From Pseudomonas sp. ok272 (GTDB lineage: Bacteria > Pseudomonadota > Gammaproteobacteria > Pseudomonadales > Pseudomonadaceae), in the NCBI RefSeq assembly GCF_900109995.1, contig NZ_FOCB01000014.1, positions 16,763-80,762 on the forward strand: a DNA stretch of 64,000 nt, read 5' to 3'. Of this stretch, positions 31,400 to 39,801 are shown piece after piece (the stretch's first letter is position 1; every line of letters begins with the position of its first letter). The position numbers and the translations under genes are program-made. The notes beneath the pieces were generated by a model. That model worked only from the letters and a program-made list of their open reading frames with translations. It ran no database searches and was not told the origin of the DNA.

Positions 31400-31476
31400 C
31401 TGCTTGCGAAAGCGCCGGATCAGTCGACACGCCTGTTGAATGATCGAACGCCTTCGCGAGCAAGCCCGCTCCCACA
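31400..31476. repeat. Damaged REPIN between phaZ and phaC2
   Basis: The right arm (TTCGCGAGCAAGCCCGCTCC then CAC) is intact; the left arm has lost its outer GTGGGAGCG and begins at CTGCTTGCGAAAGCG. The spacer closely matches that of the REPIN at 27918. Confidence 0.8.
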
Positions 31477-31533
31477 AAAAACCACAGAGTCCATGATGGG
31501 CTGGTTGATGGCTTGACGAAGGAGTGTTGACTC

Positions 31534-33216
31534 ATGCGAGAAAGACCTGCACCGCAGAGCGTGCCCACGGCCGCTGCATTCATCAACGCGCAAAGTGCGA
31601 TCACCGGCCTGCGCGGCCAAGACCTGCTCTCGACACTGCGCAACGTCGCTGGCCACGGCCTGCGCCATCCGCTGCACAGCGCCCGGCATGCATTGGCCCT
31701 GGGTGGCCAGTTGGGTCGTGTGCTGCTGGGGGAGACCCTGCACCAGCCCAGCGCCGCCGACAGCCGCTTCACCGACCCCAGCTGGCACCTCAACCCGTTT
31801 TATCGTCGCAGCCTGCAGGCGTACTTGAGCTGGCAGAAACAGGCCAAGCGCTGGATCGATGACAGCGCCATGCCCGACGATGATCGCGCCCGCGCCCATT
31901 TCGCCTTCGCCTTGCTCAACGACGCGGTGTCGCCCTCCAACAGCCCGCTCAATCCACTGGCGATCAAGGAGCTGTTCAACTCCGGTGGCCACAGCCTGGT
32001 GCGTGGCCTGAGCCATCTGCTCGATGACGTGATGCACAACAACGGCCTGCCCCGCCAGGTCAACAAGCACGCCTTCGAGGTCGGTAAGACCGTGGCCACC
32101 ACCCCTGGCGCGGTGGTGTTCCGCAATGAACTGCTGGAGCTGCTGCAGTACAAACCCATGAGCGAAAAGCAATACGCCAGGCCGCTGCTGGTGGTGCCCC
32201 CGCAGATCAACAAGTACTACATTTTCGACCTGAGCCCCGGCAACAGCTTCGTCCAGTTCGCCCTGAAGAACGGCCTGCAAGTGTTCATGATCAGTTGGCG
32301 CAACCCCGATGTGCGCCATCGCGAATGGGGCCTGTCCAGCTACGTCGAGGCCGTGGCAGAAGCGATGAACGTGTGCCGGACGATCACCGGCAGCCGCGAG
32401 GTCAACCTGATGGGCGCCTGCGCGGGCGGCCTGACCATGGCCGCCCTGCAGGGCCACCTGCAAGCCAAGCGACAGTTGCGCCGCGTCAGCAGCGCAACCT
32501 ACCTGGTCAGCCTGCTCGACAGTGAGTTGGACAGCCCGGCCAGCCTGTTCGCTGACGAGCAGACCCTGGAGGCGGCCAAGCGCCGCTCCTATCAACAGGG
32601 CGTGCTCGACGGTCGCGACATGGCCAAGGTGTTCGCCTGGATGCGGCCCAACGATTTGATCTGGAACTACTGGGTCAACAACTACCTGCTGGGCAAGGAG
32701 CCACCGGCGTTCGACATCCTCTACTGGAACAACGACAACACCCGTCTGCCGGCCGCCTTGCATGGCGACCTGCTGGACTTTTTCAAGCACAACCCACTGA
32801 CCCGTCCGGGTGGCCTGGAGGTCTGCGGCACACCCATTGACTTGCAAAAGGTCGCCGTCGACAGCTTCAGCGTCGCCGGCATCAACGATCACATCACACC
32901 CTGGGATGCGGTGTACCGCTCCACGCTGCTGCTGGGCGGCGAGCGACGCTTCGTCCTGTCCAACAGTGGCCACGTGCAGAGCATTCTCAACCCGCCGAAC
33001 AACCCCAAGGCCCATTTCATCGAGAGCACCCAGCTCAGCAGCGACCCGCGGGCCTGGTACTTCGACGCCAAGCAGGTCGACGGCAGTTGGTGGACCCAAT
33101 GGCTTGGCTGGATCCAGGCACGCTCCGGCGCCCAGCGCGAAACCCTGATGGCCCTGGGCAATCAGCACTATCCACCGATGGAGGCAGCCCCCGGCACCTA
33201 CGTGCACGTGCGCTGA
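31534..33216 (+). CDS. phaC2: Class II poly(3-hydroxyalkanoate) synthase 2
   Basis: 560 residues, clearly paralogous to phaC1 along its length. The box is GACAGG with Cys296; Asp452 (GINDHITPW) and His480 (NSGHVQS) follow by position. It keeps the long identical blocks EQTLEAAKR, GRDMAKVFAWMRPNDLIWNY and EVCGTPIDL. Divergence is concentrated in the N-terminal ~70 residues. The second synthase is thought to differ in substrate range or copolymer composition. It precedes phaD. Confidence 0.97.
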   Translation: MRERPAPQSVPTAAAFINAQSAITGLRGQDLLSTLRNVAGHGLRHPLHSARHALALGGQLGRVLLGETLHQPSAADSRFTDPSWHLNPFYRRSLQAYLSWQKQAKRWIDDSAMPDDDRARAHFAFALLNDAVSPSNSPLNPLAIKELFNSGGHSLVRGLSHLLDDVMHNNGLPRQVNKHAFEVGKTVATTPGAVVFRNELLELLQYKPMSEKQYARPLLVVPPQINKYYIFDLSPGNSFVQFALKNGLQVFMISWRNPDVRHREWGLSSYVEAVAEAMNVCRTITGSREVNLMGACAGGLTMAALQGHLQAKRQLRRVSSATYLVSLLDSELDSPASLFADEQTLEAAKRRSYQQGVLDGRDMAKVFAWMRPNDLIWNYWVNNYLLGKEPPAFDILYWNNDNTRLPAALHGDLLDFFKHNPLTRPGGLEVCGTPIDLQKVAVDSFSVAGINDHITPWDAVYRSTLLLGGERRFVLSNSGHVQSILNPPNNPKAHFIESTQLSSDPRAWYFDAKQVDGSWWTQWLGWIQARSGAQRETLMALGNQHYPPMEAAPGTYVHVR

Positions 33217-33275
33217 TCTTTGCCAGTGCTGCGGCCCTGACACCGGCCGTGGTGCACAACCACTAAGAAGACTGG

Positions 33276-33902
33276 ATGAAAACCCGCGACCGGATTCTTG
33301 AAAGTGCCCTGCTGCTGTTCAACCAAAAGGGCGAGCCCAATGTTTCCACCATGGAAATTGCCAATGAAATGGGGATCAGCCCCGGCAACCTCTATTACCA
33401 CTTCCACGGCAAGGAGCCGTTGATCCTGGGGTTGTTCGAGCGCTTCCAGGGCGAGCTGGCGCCGCTGCTCGATCCCCCGTCGGACGCACAGCTGGCGCCG
33501 GAAGATTACTGGCTGTTCCTGCACCTGATCATCGAACGCCTGGCGCACTACCGCTTCTTGTTCCAGGACCTGTCGAACCTGGCCGGGCGCCTGCCGAAAC
33601 TGGCCAAGGGTATCCGCCATCTGCTCAATGCCCTCAAGCGTACGCTGGCCTCGCTACTGGCGCGGTTGAAAGCCCAGGGACAACTGGTCAGCGACACCCA
33701 GGCCCTGGGGCAACTGGTGGAGCAGATCACCCTGACCCTGCTGTTCTCCCTCGACTACCAGCGGATTCTCGATCGCGAGGGCCAGGTGCGCGTGGTGGTC
33801 TACCAGATCATGATGCTGGTGGCCCCGCACTTGCTGCTGCCGGCACGACACGCCACCGAGCGATTGGCGTTGCAGTACCTGGAACAGCCCGCTCTCCCGT
33901 AG
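33276..33902 (+). CDS. phaD: TetR-family regulator of the PHA cluster
   Basis: 208 residues. N-terminal TetR helix-turn-helix at ~5-50 (MEIANEMGISPGNLYYHFHGKE), then an all-helical ligand domain. In P. putida, PhaD activates phaC1 and phaI promoters and is thought to sense a fatty-acid-derived CoA; that is literature knowledge. It ends the phaC1ZC2D run 59 bases after phaC2. Its TAG stop is formed by the first bases of a REPIN (GTAGGCGCGAGG), so the last residues QPALP may reflect that insertion. Confidence 0.95.
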   Translation: MKTRDRILESALLLFNQKGEPNVSTMEIANEMGISPGNLYYHFHGKEPLILGLFERFQGELAPLLDPPSDAQLAPEDYWLFLHLIIERLAHYRFLFQDLSNLAGRLPKLAKGIRHLLNALKRTLASLLARLKAQGQLVSDTQALGQLVEQITLTLLFSLDYQRILDREGQVRVVVYQIMMLVAPHLLLPARHATERLALQYLEQPALP

Positions 33903-33979
33903 GCGCGAGGTCTGCCCGCGAAGAGGCCGGTGCATCCGACATCGATGTTGACCTCTTCGCGGGCAAGCCTCGCGCCTAC
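33899..33979. repeat. REPIN, GTAGGCGCGAGG type, overlapping the phaD stop
   Basis: GTAGGCGCGAGG at one end and CCTCGCGCCTAC at the other, with CCCGCGAAGAGG / CCTCTTCGCGGG inside. The left end includes the phaD TAG. This core differs from the GTGGGAGCG family and matches the element at 63329. Confidence 0.88.
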
Positions 33980-33998
33980 AGAGGTAGGGGCCACATAC

Positions 33999-34032
33999 AA
34001 AAACGCCCGACCTTCACAGGCCGGGCGTTTTT
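33999..34032. terminator. Bidirectional terminator between phaD and phaF
   Basis: AAAAACGCCCG-CC pairs with GG-CGGGCGTTTTT around a TTCACA loop, between the convergent phaC1ZC2D and phaIF operons. Confidence 0.92.
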
Positions 34033-34047
34033 GTGTGTCCTCGGGGA

Positions 34048-34959
34048 TCAGGACTGACTGGTGGGCGTCGACGGAGCCGGCGCGGCAGTCGGAGTGACAG
34101 CCGGGGTCGGTGCACTGGCGGAGTTCGCGGTGCTGACCGGTGCTGCCGGTTTGGCGGCGGCCACAGCGGGTTTCGGCGCTGCCGCTTTGGGGGCAACTGG
34201 CTTCTTGGCCACCGGCTTCTTCGCTACCGCGGGTTTGGCGGCGGGCTTTGCAGCAGGTTTAGCCGCTGCGGTTTTCGCGACCGGCTTGGCAGCGGGTTTA
34301 GCCGCTGGTTTGGCCACGGCCTTGGCGGCAACTGGTTTGGCAGCCGGCTTGGCGGCCGCAGGCTTAGCCGCTGCAGTCTTGACGGTGGGTTTGGCCGCGG
34401 CCTTGGCCGCAGGTTTCGCTGCTGGCTTGGCTGCCGGTTTCGCTGCTGGCTTGGCTGCTGGCTTGGCGGCTGCCTTGACCAGTGGTTTGGCGGCGGTTTT
34501 AGCGGCCGGTTTGGCCGCAGCGGTTTTCGCCGCAACAGGTGCCACCTTGGCGCCGGTCAGTCTTTCGATCTGCTTGGTCAATGTATCGACCTTGCTGTGC
34601 AGCGCCTTCACTTCGTTGCGGCTTGGCACGCCGAGACGGGAAATCGCACTGTTCAGGCGCTTGTCGAAAGCCCCTTCCAGTTCATCCCACTTGCCCAATG
34701 CGCGATCCTTGACATCACTGATACGCGACTTGGCCGAAGAAGCAGTGCCTTTGGCAGCCTCGACTTTCTTGCCAACAGCGCTTTTGGTCAGCTTCTCGGC
34801 TTTCTCGCCATCTTTGACCAATGCATCGAAGAGTTTGCTACCGTCAGTGTCGATCTTCGAATACACGCCTAAACCAGCAAGCCAGATTTTGCGGGAGTAG
34901 TCTTCGACTTTCCCAATCCACGAGCTGCCTTCTTTTTCAGTATTCTTTTTACCAGCCAT
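34048..34959 (-). CDS. phaF: PHA granule-associated phasin with histone-like tail
   Basis: 303 residues from the ATG at 34959 (MAGKKNTEKEGSSWIGKVED), preceded by AAGGAGAA; an ATG ten codons upstream is rejected. Residues ~1-140 form an amphipathic phasin helix and coiled coil (SKVDTLTKQIERLTG), similar to PhaI. From ~145 to ~265 the protein is a run of short AAKPAAKP-type repeats, lysine-rich and histone H1-like. The tail binds DNA and links granules to the nucleoid for even partition, as shown in P. putida. Second gene of phaIF, ending just before the shared terminator. The repeats make its length prone to change. Confidence 0.95.
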   Translation of the reverse strand: MAGKKNTEKEGSSWIGKVEDYSRKIWLAGLGVYSKIDTDGSKLFDALVKDGEKAEKLTKSAVGKKVEAAKGTASSAKSRISDVKDRALGKWDELEGAFDKRLNSAISRLGVPSRNEVKALHSKVDTLTKQIERLTGAKVAPVAAKTAAAKPAAKTAAKPLVKAAAKPAAKPAAKPAAKPAAKPAAKAAAKPTVKTAAAKPAAAKPAAKPVAAKAVAKPAAKPAAKPVAKTAAAKPAAKPAAKPAVAKKPVAKKPVAPKAAAPKPAVAAAKPAAPVSTANSASAPTPAVTPTAAPAPSTPTSQS

Positions 34960-34969
34960 CCCGTTCTCC

Positions 34970-35392
34970 TTAATGTTTACGCGCGACACGTTCGAGCAAT
35001 GCCGTTAGCTCATCGAGCTTAGCAGAGAGTGTCTCAACGTCATGTTTAGACGCAATGCCAACACGATTCAAGGCACTGGCGACACGCGCATCAAAGGCTC
35101 TTTCTACTTTATCGAGTTGAACTTCGACGCGCCCCTTGAGACTGACCACATCACCCTTGACGTTATCAAGCTGAGTGTTGGCCGCTTCAAGTTGTTCACT
35201 TACGACTTTTTTACCTTTGCTTTCAACGGCTTGACCAGAGTTGATCAACTCCTGAAAGTACTCGCCGCCCTCCTGGCCAACCTTGGCGTAGGCACCCAGC
35301 CCAGCCAGCCAGATCTTGCGGGCATACGATTTCACTTCATTCAACTTAGTCAGTTGAACATCGGTTTTTTTCTTCAAAGTAACGTTAGCCAT
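34970..35392 (-). CDS. phaI: PHA granule-associated phasin
   Basis: 140 residues from the ATG at 35392 (MANVTLKKKTDVQLTKLNEV); a 20-codon upstream extension is rejected. Single phasin domain: granule-binding amphipathic helix (YARKIWLAGLGAYAKVGQEG), then coiled coil (LDNVKGDVVSLKGRVEVQLD). It matches the N-terminal domain of PhaF but has no basic tail. It coats PHA granules. First gene of phaIF with phaF 10 bases on; a candidate promoter lies ~70-97 bases upstream. Confidence 0.95.
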   Translation of the reverse strand: MANVTLKKKTDVQLTKLNEVKSYARKIWLAGLGAYAKVGQEGGEYFQELINSGQAVESKGKKVVSEQLEAANTQLDNVKGDVVSLKGRVEVQLDKVERAFDARVASALNRVGIASKHDVETLSAKLDELTALLERVARKH

Positions 35393-35461
35393 AGAACACC
35401 TCACGCGCAGAAGGTTTGAGGAACTGCCCGTGAAAGCGTCGGGCATGCGCATAAAGTAGGC

Positions 35462-35489
35462 AGAATAATTAGAAACGACACCCTAACAA
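35462..35489 (-). promoter_or_regulatory. Candidate sigma-70 promoter of phaIF
   Basis: Minus strand: TTGTTA (35489-35484), a 16-base spacer, TATTCT (35467-35462). It lies ~70 bases before the phaI ATG. PhaD is known to act at this promoter in P. putida; its operator was not identified by eye. Confidence 0.4.
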
Positions 35490-35735
35490 CTGACACACAT
35501 CATGGGGATGGCAGTGCTTTTTATTGTGGCCTGGGCACACCTGAAGCATCAGGTCGGCTATCAGGCCGCCATCGCGACGGTGCGGCGATCCGACAAGCTC
35601 GCCCCCACCAAAAGCAAATCCACCACCACCAAACTCCCAGCCACCCCGACCCGCCCTTCCCCACTCAACAGGCCGAGCGTTAGCTCACCTGCAGCTCTTG
35701 ATCTTGATCCACCCGCCCCATCGGCAGCGAAGGAA

Positions 35736-35824
35736 CCCCGAGCCTTAGCGAGGGGCCGAACGCTCGGGGCAAAGCCTTTTGGTTACTTTTTGGCGCTTGA
35801 AAAAGTGACCCGCTGTAAGAGCGG
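35736..35824. repeat. Three-hairpin structured element (probable dispersed repeat)
   Basis: Three inverted repeats in a row: CCCCGAGC/GCTCGGGG (35736-35769), GTTACTTTTT/AAAAAGTGAC (35782-35809, one mismatch) and CCGCT/AGCGG (35810-35824). The core GGTTACTTTTTGGCGCTTGA resembles a sequence I recall as widely scattered in Pseudomonas and Xanthomonas genomes. No gene is evident in it. Confidence 0.6.
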
Positions 35825-35893
35825 AACCGCCAGCAGCCATCACCGCAGCAATGGATATGTACACCCGCCAGAGCCAGGTCGGCCAATCGATCA

Positions 35894-36169
35894 TCACACC
35901 AACGCTTTATCCAACGCCCTCTCGATCTCCGACTTGATCGTGCCGCTCATGGCCGACATCAACAAACCCAACTCGACATCGACCTTGATCGAATCCTCAC
36001 CGACATGGACCGCGCCTTTGACCCCAGAACGCTTGAGATTCAAGGTATCGCCCGACCACGAAGGTTGCAGGCCATATTGCGCCGCCAATTTCTCCGCCAA
36101 CTGCTCGGCTTTCTCGCGAGCCGCCTGCTTACCCAGGCCGTGGGTACGCTCAACACTGATACGGGCCAT
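35894..36169 (-). CDS. PHA-system small protein (PHA granule region family)
   Basis: 91 residues from the ATG at 36169 (MARISVERTHGLGKQAAREK), preceded by AGGAG; a 12-codon upstream extension is rejected. It matches the small family annotated as polyhydroxyalkanoic acid system protein: N-terminal charged helix with KAEQLAEKLAAQYGL, beta-strand stretch LNLKRSGVKGAVHVGEDSIKVDVELG, and a C-terminal helix. Function unknown; the name comes from its position beside PHA genes. It is divergent from ubiE and separated from phaI by the 500-base structured region. Confidence 0.82.
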   Translation of the reverse strand: MARISVERTHGLGKQAAREKAEQLAEKLAAQYGLQPSWSGDTLNLKRSGVKGAVHVGEDSIKVDVELGLLMSAMSGTIKSEIERALDKALV

Positions 36170-36322
36170 GGAATGACTCCTGTTTATCGGACTGATCCGG
36201 CACATCCTGACCCCAACTGCGTCAAAACGTCCCGGTGGTTGCCCATCTTACCTTTCGCCACTCCAAGACAAAGCATGCCTTGGGGATTAGAATGTCGCGC
36301 ATTCTCTTTTGGTGACAGCGAT

Positions 36323-37093
36323 ATGACTGATCAGCGCAAAGGCAGCGATGCCGAACCCACCACTCACTTCGGCTTCAAGAACGTACCGGAAAGCCAGAAA
36401 GCGGAAAAAGTCGCTGAGGTGTTCCACTCCGTAGCCGCCAAGTACGACTTGATGAACGACGTGCTGTCTGGTGGCATGCACCGTCTGTGGAAGCGTTTCA
36501 CCATCGAGCTGTCGGGTGTGCGCCCAGGCAACCGCGTGCTGGACATCGCCGGCGGCACCGGCGACCTGGCGGCCAAGTTTTCCCACCTGGTAGGCCCGAC
36601 CGGCCAGGTCGTGCTGGCCGACATCAACGAGTCCATGCTCAAGGTCGGTCGCGACCGCCTGCTCGACAAGGGCGTGGCCGGCAACATCGAGTTCGTCCAG
36701 GCCGACGCGGAAAAGCTGCCGTTCCCGGACAACCATTTCGACTGCGTGACGATCGCCTTCGGCCTGCGCAACGTCACCCACAAGGAAGATGCCCTGCGCT
36801 CGATGCTGCGGGTGCTCAAGCCCGGTGGCCGCCTGTTGGTGCTGGAGTTCTCCAAGCCAACCAACGCGCTGATGTCCAAGGCCTACGACGCTTACTCGTT
36901 CGCCTTCATGCCGATGGTCGGCAAGCTGATCCTCAATGACCCGGAAAGCTATCGCTACCTGGCCGAGTCGATCCGCATGCACCCGAACCAGGAAACCCTG
37001 AAGTCGATGATGGTCGAGGCCGGCTTTGACCGCGTGACCTACCACAACATGACCGCCGGTATCGTTGCCCTGCACCGCGGCATCAAGCCCTGA
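36323..37093 (+). CDS. ubiE: Ubiquinone/menaquinone C-methyltransferase UbiE
   Basis: 256 residues from the ATG at 36323 (MTDQRKGSDAEPTTHFGFKNV). It methylates carbon 2 of the benzoquinone ring with SAM in ubiquinone synthesis. Signature VAEVFHSVAAKYDLMNDVLSGGMHRLWK, SAM motif I LDIAGGTGDLA, and the second signature IAFGLRNVTHKEDALRSM. Its stop overlaps the ubiJ ATG by one base (TGATG). First gene of ubiE-ubiJ-ubiB. Confidence 0.97.
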   Translation: MTDQRKGSDAEPTTHFGFKNVPESQKAEKVAEVFHSVAAKYDLMNDVLSGGMHRLWKRFTIELSGVRPGNRVLDIAGGTGDLAAKFSHLVGPTGQVVLADINESMLKVGRDRLLDKGVAGNIEFVQADAEKLPFPDNHFDCVTIAFGLRNVTHKEDALRSMLRVLKPGGRLLVLEFSKPTNALMSKAYDAYSFAFMPMVGKLILNDPESYRYLAESIRMHPNQETLKSMMVEAGFDRVTYHNMTAGIVALHRGIKP

Positions 37094-37716
37094 TGGTGCT
37101 CGCCGGCCTGCTCGCCAGCGTGGAACTCGGTCTGAACCGGGTACTGCGGCTCGACAGCACGGCGCTGCCGCGACTGGCGCACTTGAACGGCAAGGTGATT
37201 GCCGTCGACTGCCGCAGCCCGGCGCTGCAGCTGTTCATCCTGCCCAGCGACGAAGGCCTGTTGCTGGCCGCTCACTGGGAGGCCGACGCCGACTGCACCT
37301 TGCGCGCGCCGGCCAGCAGCCTGCTGAAACTGGCCATGAGCAAGGACAAGACCGCGATCCTGCACGGTCCCGAGGTAGAGCTGGACGGTGACAGCGGTGT
37401 ACTGCTGGAGCTGGCTGGCATTCTTCAGGACCTGGAGCTGGACTGGGAGTACGAGCTCTCGCGCTGGCTCGGCCCGGTGGCCACCCACCTGATCGGCGGC
37501 CACCTGCGCAACCGCACGCGCTGGTACCAACAGGGTTTCGCCAGCCTGGGCCAGAACCTGGCTGAATACCTGGCGGAAGAATCACGCACCCTGGTCGGAC
37601 AGCGTGAAGCCGAGGCGCGATTCAGTGAACTTGACCAGATCAAACTCGATCTGGAACGTCTTGAGGCGCGTTTCGAGCGCCTTTCCCGATCCCTTGATTC
37701 AAGCGATAACGCATGA
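37093..37716 (+). CDS. ubiJ: Ubiquinone biosynthesis accessory factor UbiJ
   Basis: 207 residues. N-terminal SCP2-like lipid-binding domain (~15-115), which in E. coli binds ubiquinone intermediates in the Ubi complex, then a C-terminal helical coiled coil (EAEARFSELDQIKLDLERLE) used for UbiK contact. It overlaps ubiE by one base and ubiB by four (ATGA). The ubiE-J-B order is diagnostic and supports the call despite weak sequence conservation. Confidence 0.92.
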   Translation: MVLAGLLASVELGLNRVLRLDSTALPRLAHLNGKVIAVDCRSPALQLFILPSDEGLLLAAHWEADADCTLRAPASSLLKLAMSKDKTAILHGPEVELDGDSGVLLELAGILQDLELDWEYELSRWLGPVATHLIGGHLRNRTRWYQQGFASLGQNLAEYLAEESRTLVGQREAEARFSELDQIKLDLERLEARFERLSRSLDSSDNA

Positions 37717-39317
37717 AGCTGCTTGCCATCCGCCGTCTGTTGCGCATCCAGCGCGTCGTGATCCGCTATCGTCTCGATGACCTGCTGTTCGCCCTGCCCC
37801 TGCCATGGTTCCTGCGGGCCGTGCGCTACGCGCTGCCATGGCGCTGGTTCCCACGCAAAACCCTGGACCTGAGCCGTGGCGCACGCCTGCGCCTGGCCCT
37901 GCAGGACCTGGGGCCGATCTTCATCAAGTTCGGGCAGATCCTGTCCACCCGCCGCGACCTGCTGCCCGAAGACATCGCCGATGAGCTGATGCTGCTGCAG
38001 GACCGCGTGCCACCGTTCGACTCGCAGGTGGCGGTCAAGCTGATCGAAGAGCAACTGGGCCAGACCATCGGCGAGGTGTTCAGCCGCTTCGACATCGAGC
38101 CCCTGGCCTCCGCCTCGGTGGCCCAGGTGCATGCCGCTCAGTTGAAGAGTGGCGAAGAAGTGGTGGTCAAGGTGATCCGCCCGGGCCTCAAGCCGATCAT
38201 CGCCCAGGACCTGGCATGGCTGTTCATCCTCGCCCGCGCCGCTGAAAAGTTTTCCGCCGACGCTCGCCTGCTGCATCCGGTGGACGTGGTCCAGGACTAC
38301 GAAAAGACCATCTTCGACGAGCTCGACCTGCTGCGCGAGGCGGCCAACGCCAGCCAGCTCAAGCGCAACTTCGACGGCTCGCCGCTGTTGTACGTGCCCC
38401 AGGTCCACTGGGACTGGTGCCGGCCAAAAGTGCTGGTGATGGAGCGCATCTACGGGATCCAGGTCACCGACCTCGCGACCCTGGCCGACCAGCGCACCGA
38501 CATGAAGATGCTGGCCGAACGCGGCGTGGAGATTTTCTTCACCCAAGTGTTCCGCGACAGCTTCTTCCACGCCGACATGCACCCGGGCAATATCTTCGTC
38601 AGCACCGTGAACCCGTGGAGCCCGCAGTACATTGCCATCGACTGCGGCATCGTCGGCAGCCTGACCCCCGAGGACCAGGACTACCTGGCCCGCAACCTGT
38701 TCGCCTTCTTCAAGCGCGACTACCGCCGCGTGGCGCAGTTGCACATCGACTCGGGCTGGGTGCCGGCCGAAACCAAGCTCAACGAATTCGAGGCGGCGAT
38801 CCGCACCGTGTGCGAGCCGATCTTCGAAAAACCGCTGAAGGATATTTCCTTCGGCCAGGTGCTGATGCGCCTGTTCCAGACCGCGCGGCGCTTCAACATG
38901 GAAGTGCAGCCGCAGCTGGTACTGCTGCAGAAAACCCTGCTCAACATCGAAGGCCTCGGCCGCCAGTTGTACCCGGACCTGGATTTGTGGAACACCGCAC
39001 AACCGTTCCTGGAGCGCTGGATGCGTGAGCGCGTGAGCCCCAAGACCCTGCTGGGCAACCTGCACAACCAGGTCGAGCAACTGCCGCACCTGGCCAACAT
39101 GACCCGCGACCTGCTGGAGCGCATGACCCAGCCTCACGCGGCCAATCCGCCGCCCGCCTGGCACCGCCGCTCGGACGACTGGTTCCTGCGCCTGCTGGGC
39201 GCCGCCCACCTGGCCGGTGGGGCGATCCTGCTCGCCGGTGGTCCCTTGAACGAACTGGGCCACTGGCCGGCTGGAATAATGATCGCCGTGGGCCTGTACC
39301 TGATCGTTCGCCGATAG
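37713..39317 (+). CDS. ubiB: Ubiquinone biosynthesis kinase-like ATPase UbiB
   Basis: 534 residues. Atypical kinase of the ABC1/ADCK/UbiB family. It has the family KxGQ segment (FIKFGQILSTRRDLLP, ~70-85), Ala-rich nucleotide loop (ASASVAQVH) instead of a Gly-rich loop, the lysine in VVVKVIRPG, and the catalytic HADMHPGNIF. The C-terminus has two hydrophobic helices (AAHLAGGAILLAG, GIMIAVGLYLIV) for membrane anchoring. It is thought to help extract quinone precursors from the membrane with ATP. Last gene of ubiEJB. Confidence 0.96.
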   Translation: MKLLAIRRLLRIQRVVIRYRLDDLLFALPLPWFLRAVRYALPWRWFPRKTLDLSRGARLRLALQDLGPIFIKFGQILSTRRDLLPEDIADELMLLQDRVPPFDSQVAVKLIEEQLGQTIGEVFSRFDIEPLASASVAQVHAAQLKSGEEVVVKVIRPGLKPIIAQDLAWLFILARAAEKFSADARLLHPVDVVQDYEKTIFDELDLLREAANASQLKRNFDGSPLLYVPQVHWDWCRPKVLVMERIYGIQVTDLATLADQRTDMKMLAERGVEIFFTQVFRDSFFHADMHPGNIFVSTVNPWSPQYIAIDCGIVGSLTPEDQDYLARNLFAFFKRDYRRVAQLHIDSGWVPAETKLNEFEAAIRTVCEPIFEKPLKDISFGQVLMRLFQTARRFNMEVQPQLVLLQKTLLNIEGLGRQLYPDLDLWNTAQPFLERWMRERVSPKTLLGNLHNQVEQLPHLANMTRDLLERMTQPHAANPPPAWHRRSDDWFLRLLGAAHLAGGAILLAGGPLNELGHWPAGIMIAVGLYLIVRR

Positions 39318-39399
39318 CCAGCCGCGCGGCTGGCTGGCACACTGTTTCACATCGCCGGGGCTCACACGAACAGGCTGGGCCCGGTTGTCGGAGTCGAAG

Positions 39400-39801
39400 A
39401 TGAAAAACTGGCTGGACGAGATCAAATGGGACAGCGACGGCCTGGTGCCGGCGATTGCCCAGGATCACAAGACCGGGCGTGTGCTGATGATGGCGTGGAT
39501 GAACCGCGAAGCGCTGGCACTGACCGCCGCCGAAAACCGCGCCATCTATTGGTCCCGCTCCCGTGGCAAGCTATGGCGCAAGGGCGAAGAGTCCGGGCAT
39601 GTGCAAACCTTGCACGAGATGCGCCTGGACTGCGACGCTGACGTGATCATCCTGATGGTCGAGCAGATCGGCGATATCGCCTGTCACACCGGCCGTCAAA
39701 GCTGCTTCTATCGTGTCCATGAGAACGGCGACTGGAAAACCGTCGATCCCGTCCTCAAGGACCCGCACACCATCTATTCTTCAGGACACACCCATGAGTG
39801 A
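39400..39801 (+). CDS. hisI: Phosphoribosyl-AMP cyclohydrolase
   Basis: 133 residues from the ATG at 39400 (MKNWLDEIKWDSDGLVPA), preceded by GGAG; an ATG five codons upstream is rejected. It opens the adenine ring of PR-AMP, histidine step three. Metal ligands: Asp/Cys in LDCDADV and Cys in CHTGRQSCFYR. Substrate signature WSRSRGKLWRKGEESG. It is a separate enzyme from HisE, as in other Pseudomonas, and overlaps hisE by 8 bases. Confidence 0.96.
   Translation: MKNWLDEIKWDSDGLVPAIAQDHKTGRVLMMAWMNREALALTAAENRAIYWSRSRGKLWRKGEESGHVQTLHEMRLDCDADVIILMVEQIGDIACHTGRQSCFYRVHENGDWKTVDPVLKDPHTIYSSGHTHE

Larger units (their letters stand above)
35393..35893. other. Non-coding region upstream of phaI with structured element (501 bases)
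   Basis: It holds the phaI promoter side (35462-35489), about 200 bases of low-complexity C/A-rich sequence (~35580-35700), and three consecutive hairpins (35736-35824). The plus-strand open frame starting at 35502 has Pro/Thr/Ser-rich, non-protein-like composition and runs into the opposite-strand gene, so it is not called as a gene. Confidence 0.6.

Noticed and set aside
35502..36176. Plus-strand frame between phaI and ubiE
   Set aside because: Pro/Ser/Thr-rich without domain, crosses the structured element and runs through the opposite-strand PHA-system gene.
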